Below, in pieces: positions 1-7,446 of a DNA stretch of 11,591 nucleotides. This stretch comes from Trichomonas tenax (taxonomy: Eukaryota; Parabasalia; Trichomonadida; Trichomonadidae): NCBI GenBank assembly GCA_023091735.1, contig JALKBU010001390.1:1-11591 (forward strand). The letters run 5' to 3'. The notes under the pieces are model-generated. The model saw only the letters and a list, made by a program, of their open reading frames with translations. It had not been told where the DNA came from and did not search any database. The translations under genes and the position numbers were made by a program. Numbering within the stretch: the stretch's first letter is position 1; every line of letters starts with the position of its first letter.

Positions 1-756
1 AATGTATCTGTAGTTGCCTCCTAATGCAACATGATAAAGCCTGTACTTGATATCATATGTTTCCAAAAGCCAATCAGCGATTTCATCATTATGATACATG
101 ATTGCATAATCAATTGCTGATTCCATAGCTGATACATTATTTTGTGTGCAAATTCTCACGATTTCGAGGTTTCCTCCAATGCAAGCGCATTGAAGTGTAT
201 GTAACATTATAGATTGATTATTAACGAGATATTTGAAGCATTTAATTGATCCAAAATATGCACATAAATCAATTATTTGATCATACGAAATATTTGCGTC
301 ATATTCTGAAAAATCGATGGGAGTATAAAGCTTAAATTCCCGTCTTGTGTTGATATAACAAATAAAAGCATCAAGATCATCAAATAAAATTGCATAATTT
401 AATGAATCCTTAGGATAAACGTTCAACAAAGATTGCTTGGTCTCTTCATTTGTTAAATCTGCATTTAGAAGCTTTCTCATTGAAGTATTTAATTTGATTT
501 GAATAATCCTAAAATCAGGAATGTTTTTAGTTACTAATTTTATGAAATTATATACATTCATGAGTTTCTTTGGCCTGGGAGATAATATAAGAGAAATAAT
601 ATTCGATAATTGAATTGGACTGATAATTTTTTCATCAATAAAAGGCTTAATTCTATTGAAGACGTCTTCTGGTTCACAAGATAGAAGGTCCCATAAAATT
701 TCATAAGCATTAAATGTTTGTTTCAAGTTTTCAGGTAAATGTTCCAATGACGTCAT
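1..756 (-). CDS. DUF3447/ankyrin-repeat protein, N-terminal part (runs off the left edge)
   Basis: This is an open reading frame of 252 codons with no stop before base 1, so the C-terminus lies outside the window. The start is the ATG at 756-754; an in-frame TAA sits only 12 bases upstream (771-769) and a good initiator motif lies between. Residues 1-100 form a helical leader rich in I, L and K. Residues 115-252 match the pattern of the Trichomonas DUF3447 ankyrin family: LCAYFGSIKCFKYLVNN (about 164-180), GGNLEIVRIC (194-203) and YHNDEIADWLLE (221-232). Family members usually continue with many 33-residue ankyrin units, which mediate protein binding; the partner and location of this one cannot be told. 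No internal stop or frameshift is seen in the visible part, so it appears intact so far. The family assignment is from recognised sequence pattern, not from a search. Confidence 0.88.
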   Translation of the reverse strand, partial: MTSLEHLPENLKQTFNAYEILWDLLSCEPEDVFNRIKPFIDEKIISPIQLSNIISLILSPRPKKLMNVYNFIKLVTKNIPDFRIIQIKLNTSMRKLLNADLTNEETKQSLLNVYPKDSLNYAILFDDLDAFICYINTRREFKLYTPIDFSEYDANISYDQIIDLCAYFGSIKCFKYLVNNQSIMLHTLQCACIGGNLEIVRICTQNNVSAMESAIDYAIMYHNDEIADWLLETYDIKYRLYHVALGGNYRYI

Positions 757-761
757 TCCAA

Positions 762-768
762 AATATGA
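762..768 (-). promoter_or_regulatory. Initiator (Inr) of the minus-strand ankyrin gene
   Basis: On the minus strand the bases read TCATATT, which fits the trichomonad initiator TCA(+1)-pyrimidine-A/T. The A at 766 would be the transcription start, 10 nt before the ATG at 756, in line with the very short 5' leaders known for Trichomonas. It overlaps no other coding signal. Confidence 0.6.
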
Positions 769-771
769 TTA

Positions 772-1960
772 TAAATCGGAAACTTATACATCAAATAGAT
801 GTTCCCCAAAAAATGATATTTGTGCTGCTGTTTTTGCTCAAATACAAACTTGTAAAAAAAGTTCGTTATTTTAAAAAATGCTCGGACTTAATGCCGATGC
901 TTTATTTAAAACAACTTCATAAATCCTTCAAAGCTAATGCTCCAAATAGATTGAATAATTCATCGGGTATACTGATGACAACATTATTTCCTGATAATAC
1001 AGCCAAACTTACAATATATAATCGATTTTTTAAAAAAGTCATTTTTTCGCAAATATCCTTTACCCACATTACATGTATCGCATGAGATGACAATAGGCGC
1101 TAGAAAATCTCTCATAAAAATTTCGAAAATTGGGATCTCAAAAATTACTAAGAGCCATTCGTTGAAATTCTTCCTATATAACTAACTACAGATGTACACT
1201 AATATATCTAAAAATCAAAAGGATTCTACACACCGTTTTGGATATAGAAAACCAAAATAGCTATAATCCTTCTCTTTACATTGCAACTATATAATAAATA
1301 GTTTTATTCTCGTATGTTTGAATTAATACATCACTCTAAATGCAATTCTAGAAGTTGATAAATTTTCGAAATTTCTTCATATGTCAATTTCACCGATATT
1401 CTAGTAAGCTATAAGTTTAAAAACAATGTGTATGCTTGCATGTTTTAAAAATTTTCTTATATTCTTTTGAAAATAAGCATGAATTTGATATTGCTATTAA
1501 ATTATACTGATGGAAAACAATTTTTAGTGCTGCATAATAATTTATGCCTTCCACACATATCATAACAGAGGTTTAATCAAGTTTGATATAAAATTATATC
1601 ATCCACATTATGATTTAGTTTTTTGATATTTAACCTAATTATTTATGCTCAATTATTAAAATGATATCAAACTTGTGGGAATATAATTTCTGTGAATATA
1701 ATGCGATTTATTGATGTTTTGGTATCTATTTGTTGATTCATACTTTATATTATAAATATACACTGCATATACTTCCAAATTATAATGAAATAAATTTGCA
1801 TTAATTTGATTCATCAAAAAAAATTAGTTCCGCATTCGTTGTATCTGTAGTTCTACAGCTTCCATACTATGTATTGTAACTTTGATACGTTTTCTTTAAA
1901 AGGAAATTTCAAAATAACAAAACAAATCGATGAAAAAATAAAATATTACCAGCAAAATAA
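772..1960. other. AT-rich intergenic stretch with a possible decayed coding remnant
   Basis: No intact gene is recognised here. Between about 917 and 1183 the minus strand has coding-like fragments in more than one frame. One runs from ATG 1069 to TGA 917 and contains the peptide IPDELFNLFGALALKDL. Others just upstream include EEFQRMALSNF and MRDFLAPIVIS, broken by stops and frame changes. A plus-strand open frame of 123 codons (714-1085) overlaps this region and the start of the ankyrin gene, and looks like an antisense shadow. From about 1184 to 1960 I see only AT-rich sequence apart from the inverted repeat listed separately. No tRNA-like or rRNA-like sequence was seen. Confidence 0.4.
1578..1675. 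repeat. 12-bp perfect inverted repeat with a 74-bp spacer
   Basis: CAAGTTTGATAT at 1578-1589 is matched by its reverse complement ATATCAAACTTG at 1664-1675. The match does not extend outward. The spacer is AT-rich and contains further GATAT/ATATC steps. It could be the trace of a small inverted-repeat element or a chance pairing in AT-rich DNA; no target-site duplication is visible. Confidence 0.45.
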
Positions 1961-2149
1961 TTACATGTTAAATATTATAATTACATGGCAGAAAACGAAA
2001 AATAGTGTGTCAAATATGATTTTTACATGACATAAAATTCGAAATTTTACTTGTCAGATATTAAAATAAATATTTTTACATGACATAAATTTTAATAATT
2101 TACGTGTCATAAATGCCATGTAGAGTTGTTTTACATAGCAAGACAGAAA
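1961..2149 (+). promoter_or_regulatory. Cluster of TTACATGACATAAA-like boxes upstream of rpS13
   Basis: Related 14-bp boxes begin at 1961 (TTACATGTTAAA), 1981 (TTACATGGCAGAAA), 2023 and 2076 (both exactly TTACATGACATAAA), 2047 (TTACTTGTCAGATA), 2100 (TTACGTGTCATAAA) and, more weakly, 2131. The core pentamer alternates TGTCA (2008), TGACA (2028), TGTCA (2052), TGACA (2081), TGTCA (2105), TGACA (2160), so sites alternate in orientation. The cluster ends about 46 bp before the rpS13 start codon. I infer an upstream binding array for a transcription factor; the factor is unknown and the elements do not match a motif that I can name. Confidence 0.4.
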
Positions 2150-2180
2150 ATTTACGGCTTGACAGCGGTTAGGTTTGTTC

Positions 2181-2195
2181 CTCCTTTTTTATCAA
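2181..2195 (+). promoter_or_regulatory. Pyrimidine-rich start region of rpS13
   Basis: The run CTCCTTTTTTATCAA lies directly before the ATG at 2196. There is no good TCA-pyrimidine-A/T initiator (the TCA at 2192-2194 is followed by A). Trichomonad genes are known to use a second class of core promoter motif at the start site, and a pyrimidine-rich run is a candidate for it. The assignment is tentative. Confidence 0.3.
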
Positions 2196-2651
2196 ATGGG
2201 ACGTCTTCACTCTCCAGGAAAGGGTATCAGCTCATCCACATGCCCATACCGCCGCTCTGCTCCACACTGGCTCCAGTACACAGCTGAGCAGACAGTCCAG
2301 ATGATCTGTGACTATGCTAAGAAGGGTGTCCGCCCATCACAGATCGGCGCTCTCCTCCGTGACCGCAATGGCATCGGCATGGTCCGCGCTGTCACAGGCG
2401 TCAAGGTTCTCCGCATCCTTAAGGCTAATGGCCTTGCTCCATCACTTCCAGAGGAGCTCTACTATCTTATCAAGAAGGCAACAAACGTTCGCAAGCACCT
2501 CGAGCACGCTAAGCACGATGTTGATGGCAAGTACCGCCTTATTCTCATCGAATCCAGAATTCACCGCCTTACACGCTATTACAAGGCCCGCCGTGTTCTT
2601 GCTCCAAACTGGAAGTACAACGCTCAGACAGCTTCCGCCCTCGTTGCTTAA
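2196..2651 (+). CDS. RPS13: 40S ribosomal protein S13 (uS15)
   Basis: This encodes a 151-residue protein, the exact usual length of eukaryotic S13. It starts [12 protein letters not shown] and shows the family's conserved stretches: YRRSAPHWL (residues 20-28), the [15 protein letters not shown] block (about 42-56), and [10 protein letters not shown] in the C-terminal uS15 core (about 121-130). The protein binds the central domain of small-subunit rRNA. The open frame extends seven codons upstream to a TTG, but the ATG at 2196 gives the family N-terminus. Codons are strongly biased to C-ending and AAG/CGC forms, unlike the neighbouring AT-rich genes, as expected for a highly expressed gene. 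The gene is intronless. Its stop codon overlaps a TAAA poly(A) signal, and it converges on the membrane protein gene downstream. Confidence 0.98.
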   Translation: MGRLHSPGKGISSSTCPYRRSAPHWLQYTAEQTVQMICDYAKKGVRPSQIGALLRDRNGIGMVRAVTGVKVLRILKANGLAPSLPEELYYLIKKATNVRKHLEHAKHDVDGKYRLILIESRIHRLTRYYKARRVLAPNWKYNAQTASALVA

Positions 2652-2652
2652 A
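2649..2652 (+). terminator. TAAA poly(A) signal of rpS13
   Basis: The stop codon TAA followed by A forms TAAA, the short poly(A) signal described for T. vaginalis, which often includes the stop codon. Confidence 0.6.
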
Positions 2653-2843
2653 CGATTCTCTCGTTAATTTATTTTTTGGAAATACAAAATATTTTTGCAT
2701 AAAGCCTGATTTTAAAATTCTTTTCTTTCTTGCAGTTTCTCATTCTTCTTACATACAAACAGCATTTAAATTTTAAAAAAAATATAATATTTAATAAACA
2801 GATAGTCAAAAAATAAATAAATAAAATAAGAATTGCATGCGAA

Positions 2844-3665
2844 TTATATAACAGCCGGAGACATTGGAGTGTGTTTTATATGTGCTGAAGATATTGAACG
2901 AACTTTATGCGTGTATGGGAATCCTGGGGCAAATATTTCGCTACACAAGAATATGAGGTAGTATATGGATAAGAAATATATGATAACTCTGTTGATTATT
3001 GTTTGTTCTGCAAACCAAATTCCGCAATAAGCGTACATAAAGAACTCAAAATGCAATAAGTATATTACAATTAGTGATCTCGATCCTTGAGAAAATGTAA
3101 ATGCTCTGAATGGAGAAACAAAAGAATGAAGTGATGCCCAAAATGCAAATGGCTCAAATAATATTAATAATCGCCAACACCAGCATGCATATACAATCCA
3201 GAATCTATGCATTGACATTATTGCCGCATAAAATGAATAATTTAACAATATTTCCCATAAAAGAAGAAAATATGTCGCGAGTGGAATAGTCTGTTCTGGA
3301 GTGAATAATGTTCCGTCGTAAAGTATTGGTAAATAAATACATACGATAATAAAAAACGGTATTGAATAATACAAAGGAATGATTCTGTCTTCATATATGT
3401 AATAAGCATTTGTTACCCCTGCGTATACGAGGCCGAATATTTCGAAAGAATGAGCGAATACAGCTGGAACAGCGCTTTTTTGGAATTTAATCGAGTATGG
3501 AAGCCTGAACCATGCTAATCCGAGAAGAGAAAAGATGAGGTATATAGGTTTTTTGATGAATGAAAGTTCTTCGCCGAGATAACTTAATGCATAAATAATG
3601 AGTGATGCGTAAAAAAGGCCTCTGTGGTGCTTCTCCAAGTGTATCAGTGTCAAAATTTCAAACAT
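2844..3665 (-). CDS. Multi-pass membrane protein of unknown function
   Basis: From the first ATG (3665) this encodes 273 residues rich in aromatic and aliphatic residues. About eight membrane segments can be drawn, near residues 16-32, 40-57, 66-88, 98-118, 128-150, 156-180, 197-217 and 224-246, followed by a hydrophilic tail of about 25 residues with several H, K and S. I do not recognise the family; no transporter signature or catalytic motif stands out, and the cellular membrane cannot be told. The start is uncertain. The frame stays open for 19 further codons, to a TTG at 3722, and those codons are hydrophobic and complete a membrane helix (FVHSIFCGLSHVAVL). An initiator motif lies 15 nt upstream of that TTG, so the true or ancestral start may be at 3722. 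No TAAA signal is seen directly after the stop. Confidence 0.75.
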   Translation of the reverse strand: MFEILTLIHLEKHHRGLFYASLIIYALSYLGEELSFIKKPIYLIFSLLGLAWFRLPYSIKFQKSAVPAVFAHSFEIFGLVYAGVTNAYYIYEDRIIPLYYSIPFFIIVCIYLPILYDGTLFTPEQTIPLATYFLLLWEILLNYSFYAAIMSMHRFWIVYACWCWRLLILFEPFAFWASLHSFVSPFRAFTFSQGSRSLIVIYLLHFEFFMYAYCGIWFAEQTIINRVIIYFLSIYYLIFLCSEIFAPGFPYTHKVRSISSAHIKHTPMSPAVI

Positions 3666-3731
3666 AAGGACAGCGACGTGACTAAGGCCGCAAAAAATAC
3701 TATGAACGAAACGAGGATTCAAAACTATTTG

Positions 3732-3739
3732 AAATGTGA
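3732..3739 (-). promoter_or_regulatory. Candidate initiator of the membrane protein gene
   Basis: The minus strand reads TCACATTT, fitting TCA(+1)-pyrimidine-A/T. The +1 A would be at 3737, which is 15 nt before the TTG at 3722 but 72 nt before the first ATG at 3665. The short distance to the TTG is the more typical leader length for Trichomonas. Confidence 0.4.
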
Positions 3740-3905
3740 CAAATTATACTGACAATAAATTTTTGTAAAATGTCAAAAATCAAATTTTATTTTACAAGTC
3801 TATATTTATGTATTTATTATTTTGCCACTATATTATAAATTTATACTGTTTTTAAGTTCTAAAAAGAAGAAAAAAATTAGAATTGATATAAATACAAACA
3901 ATATT

Positions 3906-3909
3906 TTTA
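3906..3909 (-). terminator. TAAA poly(A) signal of the coiled-coil gene
   Basis: The stop codon TAA at 3909-3907 is followed by A on the minus strand, making TAAA. Confidence 0.5.
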
Positions 3910-4716
3910 TTTACGCAGCTTCTCCATTCTTGCCTTGTGTGCTATCTTAAGCATATTAGTCTCTTCATCAAGTTTACGCATTTCTTCACGTTCAATTTGA
4001 ATTTTCTTTTTGATTTCTTCGATCTTCTGTTTAACTTTCTCTGTGGCATCGATATAAGACTTATCTTTCTGTTCCTCCTTCAATGCTGATATCTTTGTGC
4101 GAAGAATTTCATTTCTTTGTCTTTGCAGTGAGATCTCTTTTTCTAAGTTCTTGATTTGCTTTGCCTGTTCAGCAATAACAGAGCTAGAGTAGTTTGCATT
4201 GATATTTTCTAATGTAATTTGTGCTTCTTTGTATTCATTTTTAACAGCTTTCTTTTCTTTTTCTAATCTCATCGCCTCCATGTATAGCATCTTCACTTCT
4301 TCTTGTAATTCGGTTATTTCAACTGCTTTGTCTGATATTATCAATTGTTGTGTTTCTGATCTTCTTTGAGCAATTTGTTGAGTGAGAGAGTCGATTTGAT
4401 GCTGCAATGAGTTTGCGATGATTGTGTTTCGTGACTTTCCACGATTTCTTGGATTCACTGAAACATTTGAGTTTGTTTTTTTAGCTAAATCCGAAAACCT
4501 CGTGATCTTTGCACGAAGCATATTGCGTTCTTGTATTAAATTCTGCTTTTCACGCTTTAATTCCATGATTTCTTCGACAGAAATTTTATCTTTTGCCTGT
4601 TTAATGAGCTCAAACTGCTCTCTTTCGGCTCTCTGCTCTTTGTCAGACAACAGGCGAGCGCTGGAGTACGGCTGACGGCTCGAAAATGGACGAATCAGTT
4701 CTCCTCGCGCACTCAT
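3907..4716 (-). CDS. Coiled-coil protein, possibly cytoskeletal or flagellar
   Basis: This encodes 269 residues, starting at ATG 4716 (MSARGELIRPFSSRQPYSSA). After a basic, Ser/Arg-rich leader of about 22 residues, almost the whole chain is predicted coiled coil: about 24-80, 100-165 and 180-265. A break rich in N, R and S at about 82-98 separates the first two. The segment TELQEEVKMLYMEAMRLEKE (135-154) and the preceding helix order recall the conserved part of IQCE-type ciliary coiled-coil proteins. That likeness is from memory and weak; a general structural coiled coil is equally possible. Trichomonads have flagella and complex fibres, so a cytoskeletal role would fit. No clear initiator motif is seen before the ATG. 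The stop overlaps a TAAA signal. Confidence 0.85.
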   Translation of the reverse strand: MSARGELIRPFSSRQPYSSARLLSDKEQRAEREQFELIKQAKDKISVEEIMELKREKQNLIQERNMLRAKITRFSDLAKKTNSNVSVNPRNRGKSRNTIIANSLQHQIDSLTQQIAQRRSETQQLIISDKAVEITELQEEVKMLYMEAMRLEKEKKAVKNEYKEAQITLENINANYSSSVIAEQAKQIKNLEKEISLQRQRNEILRTKISALKEEQKDKSYIDATEKVKQKIEEIKKKIQIEREEMRKLDEETNMLKIAHKARMEKLRK

Positions 4717-5000
4717 TTTTTATAAACGTACACTGATTTTATTTTCGATATTTTAGCTTCGATCGACTTAAATACTATCAATAAAACAAAATCTCAAAAG
4801 GGTTTAAAATTAAGGAAGGAATTGCAATATATAGTCATCAAATAAACAATCACATGCAGAAAAATATTTTGAATTATCCAATATTTAATATATAATTACA
4901 CCTCTCATCTTAGTCATTATAGTTGGTGTTATCAAAATATAATTGGATGTTGGGAGTGTGATAAAAATGATCATGTTTGCAAAGCATAATATTCAAACAA

Positions 5001-5004
5001 TTTA
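5001..5004 (-). terminator. TAAA poly(A) signal of the helicase gene
   Basis: TAAA follows immediately after the TAA stop codon of the helicase gene, so the two together read TAATAAA on the minus strand. Confidence 0.5.
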
Positions 5005-7416
5005 TTAATCGCTGTCAGATAAGAAAGACTGCTGTGATTGCTTGAGATCAAGATGACTTAAGTCAACGTCAGAGTCCGACAGCAAGGATTTGTTGGTTGA
5101 TTCTCTCACAGCGCAATCTGCAAAAGAATCGGGTTCATCAGACAAGAAATTGGGGTTTTCTTTCGATTTCTTTTCCGCTTCGTTAATCAGCTGTTCGATT
5201 TCGCCATCGCTGAGATCACTTTCGGAGTCTGTTAAGAATTTATATTCATTCTGAGTGCCTTTTTTAACTTCATTCTTCGGCTCATCGTCAGAATCAGATA
5301 AAAAGTTTTGAGTTGGACTTTCATCTTCATCATTAACACCATGGAACTGAGTCATTCTGATTGTTCTCAGAGAAACAATGCCTTCTGATGATTCTGATTC
5401 AGATTCCGATTCGGATTCTTGTGTTTTCTGTGATTTGACACCAAACAATCTCGAAACTTCGTCATCAATTGATTCAGGTATTTCCTCTTTGTGGTTCATT
5501 GCAAAGCAATTTAGAATTGCTGTTGCATTTGAATGACCGAATAATTTTCCGTGAACAGTAACTCCAAGTAATGCTTTTCCTGTATCGAGTTTGATTGTTC
5601 TGTATTTGAATGGTTTTTTGAACATTGCATTCATCTCAACAACTTCAATTTCGTCAAGTGTTGGTGATTTACTAACTTTTGCATTTTGTGGATTTGTGGC
5701 TCTTTCTTTGGCGCACAATAATTTGATGCAATGTTGGTCATCAGGAACAGGAAGCACAGGAACAGCTGGTTTGTATAGATTGAACCTGTTCAAGTTGTTT
5801 GTTAAAAGATTCTTGATATCATTGGTCTTGTTAACCGCTCTTGACAAGGCTTTTTCTTCAACACCTTCAGTCATCAAGAATATAACTCTTCCTGCACGTT
5901 TTCTCCCTGTTCTGCCCATTCTCTGAACAGTTCTCAAAGGAGAGCTTTGCGTGTCGTAGCAGATGATAAGATCAACTTCACCAATATCAAGGCCTTCTTC
6001 GGCAACACATGTTGCGATAATCAAGTTGATGTTACCTTTCCTGAATAATCCGACAATAGCTTGTTGAACTTTCTCGTTTAAACCATCATCTGTGTTTGTA
6101 ACTGCTTTACCTGTGAAAACTGAGCATCGAACATTTGGTATTTGCTTGACATGCGTTTCTAAATCCTTTGCAACATCACGGAAATTAGTGAAAACAATGC
6201 ATCGAGATTCTGAGTTATTCGCGAAAAACTCTTCCAAAATCACAGTGAGTTTAACTAGTTTTGGATGCGATGTATTCTTAGCATTACTTGTCATCTTAAT
6301 TAGAGAAATAAATGGTGGATATGACATCAAGTTTTTGCGCTCCTGAGTTCGTTTCTTCTTATCGAATTCCTTCAAAGATTTATCCAAGAACGCAGGTCCA
6401 TATTTTTGGAGTTTTTCCTTCATAGAAGTCAGACTGAGTAGAATTGAGAAGTAATTCATGTGCTTAAAAAATAGAGCACTCTTTGGGCTGTTCTTGAACT
6501 TCTCCATATTTGCAAATACAGCACCACGGCTCAAATAATGAATATCATTGCAATTCAATAATAAAGCCTTCTGAAGTGGTCCGGCCATGTAAGCTATTGA
6601 CTGGTCCATAAGTTTTGATAGAACATCTTCATCGCCGCCAGATTTGACAGTAATAATTTCAATATCTGTATTATGTTGGTACTGTTTGATATCTGGATCA
6701 TTACTGTCTTTGTATATGATCTTTGATATCATTAAGTTGTAAACGACCGATTGAATGCTTTCTATATTGCTTCCTGGAGTTGCAGATAATCCAACAATTC
6801 TAAACTGAGAATTTCTTTCTGCAACCATTCGTGTAATCATATTGTATGCGTGTCTGTGTCTTGCGTGATGTGCTTCGTCGAAAATAAGCAATGAAATTTT
6901 GCATGGATCCAATCTTCCTTTTTTAATATCATTTTGTACTGTCTGTGGTGTGGCGTACACAACTCTGTATGAATTCCACAAATCTTTACGAATTGAACTG
7001 TGTGTAGTTCCCAGAAGCGCAATTGTATCATCATCTGGTATTGTCGTAAACATATTACACGCACCAATCTGCTGCTCGACGAGAGCACGTGTTGTAGCGC
7101 AGAATATGATGATTGATTTAGGGTACCATCGGTAAAAATTCATAATAACAACAGCGGCTATGAAAGTTTTACCGGAACCTGTTGGTAAACATACGAGAGT
7201 GTTGTACTTGAAGCACGTCTGAGAGATTTGGAACTGATAATCACGTCGTGGAACGTCGCAGGGATACAAAAAAGTGTAAATTTTCTCTTTATCGGGTTCT
7301 ACGTATTTATCTGTAGGTTTTCGGAGAATCTCCGTTGGAGGAAAGTTGAGGGCGGCTGTAGATTCATCGTCGCCTTCGATGTGCATGTAATCCTCGATGC
7401 TCTTCTTTGAGTTCAT
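5005..7416 (-). CDS. FANCM/Mph1/Hef-family DNA repair helicase (superfamily 2)
   Basis: This encodes 803 residues, starting at ATG 7416. The family entry block RRDYQFQIS (57-65) is followed by motif I PTGSGKTFIAAVVIMNFYRW (78-97), Ia ATTRALVEQQ (107-116), Ib TPQT (156-159), II DEAH (180-183), III SATPGS (211-216), IV IVFTNFRD (407-414), V ATCVAEEGLDIGEVDLII (468-485) and VI QRMGRTGRKRAGR (498-510). All catalytic motifs look intact. The insert between the two RecA-like domains (about 240-380) corresponds to the helical domain typical of FANCM, Mph1 and archaeal Hef. These enzymes remodel stalled forks and branched DNA in the nucleus. There is no C-terminal ERCC4 nuclease, as in yeast Mph1. From about 665 on the tail is acidic, with an (ES)n run (667-676) and five FLSDSD-like repeats ending at the last residue. 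A likely initiator lies 28 nt upstream. Confidence 0.95.
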   Translation of the reverse strand: MNSKKSIEDYMHIEGDDESTAALNFPPTEILRKPTDKYVEPDKEKIYTFLYPCDVPRRDYQFQISQTCFKYNTLVCLPTGSGKTFIAAVVIMNFYRWYPKSIIIFCATTRALVEQQIGACNMFTTIPDDDTIALLGTTHSSIRKDLWNSYRVVYATPQTVQNDIKKGRLDPCKISLLIFDEAHHARHRHAYNMITRMVAERNSQFRIVGLSATPGSNIESIQSVVYNLMISKIIYKDSNDPDIKQYQHNTDIEIITVKSGGDEDVLSKLMDQSIAYMAGPLQKALLLNCNDIHYLSRGAVFANMEKFKNSPKSALFFKHMNYFSILLSLTSMKEKLQKYGPAFLDKSLKEFDKKKRTQERKNLMSYPPFISLIKMTSNAKNTSHPKLVKLTVILEEFFANNSESRCIVFTNFRDVAKDLETHVKQIPNVRCSVFTGKAVTNTDDGLNEKVQQAIVGLFRKGNINLIIATCVAEEGLDIGEVDLIICYDTQSSPLRTVQRMGRTGRKRAGRVIFLMTEGVEEKALSRAVNKTNDIKNLLTNNLNRFNLYKPAVPVLPVPDDQHCIKLLCAKERATNPQNAKVSKSPTLDEIEVVEMNAMFKKPFKYRTIKLDTGKALLGVTVHGKLFGHSNATAILNCFAMNHKEEIPESIDDEVSRLFGVKSQKTQESESESESESSEGIVSLRTIRMTQFHGVNDEDESPTQNFLSDSDDEPKNEVKKGTQNEYKFLTDSESDLSDGEIEQLINEAEKKSKENPNFLSDEPDSFADCAVRESTNKSLLSDSDVDLSHLDLKQSQQSFLSDSD

Positions 7417-7439
7417 CTCATATTTTTAAAATTTTACAA

Positions 7440-7446
7440 AAAGTGA
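7440..7446 (-). promoter_or_regulatory. Candidate initiator of the helicase gene
   Basis: The minus strand reads TCACTTT, fitting the trichomonad initiator. The +1 A at 7444 would give a 28-nt leader before the ATG at 7416. The leader also contains an out-of-frame ATG two bases before the true start region. Confidence 0.45.

Noticed and set aside
714..1085. Plus-strand open frame of 123 codons
   Set aside because: It overlaps the start of the minus-strand ankyrin gene and its promoter, has no recognisable domain, and looks like an antisense shadow of coding or formerly coding DNA.
2308..2667. Second plus-strand open frame inside rpS13
   Set aside because: It is an out-of-frame shadow created by the GC-biased codons of rpS13.
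6837..7135. Open frames overlapping the helicase on both strands
   Set aside because: They are shadows of the helicase frame, which carries all the conserved motifs.
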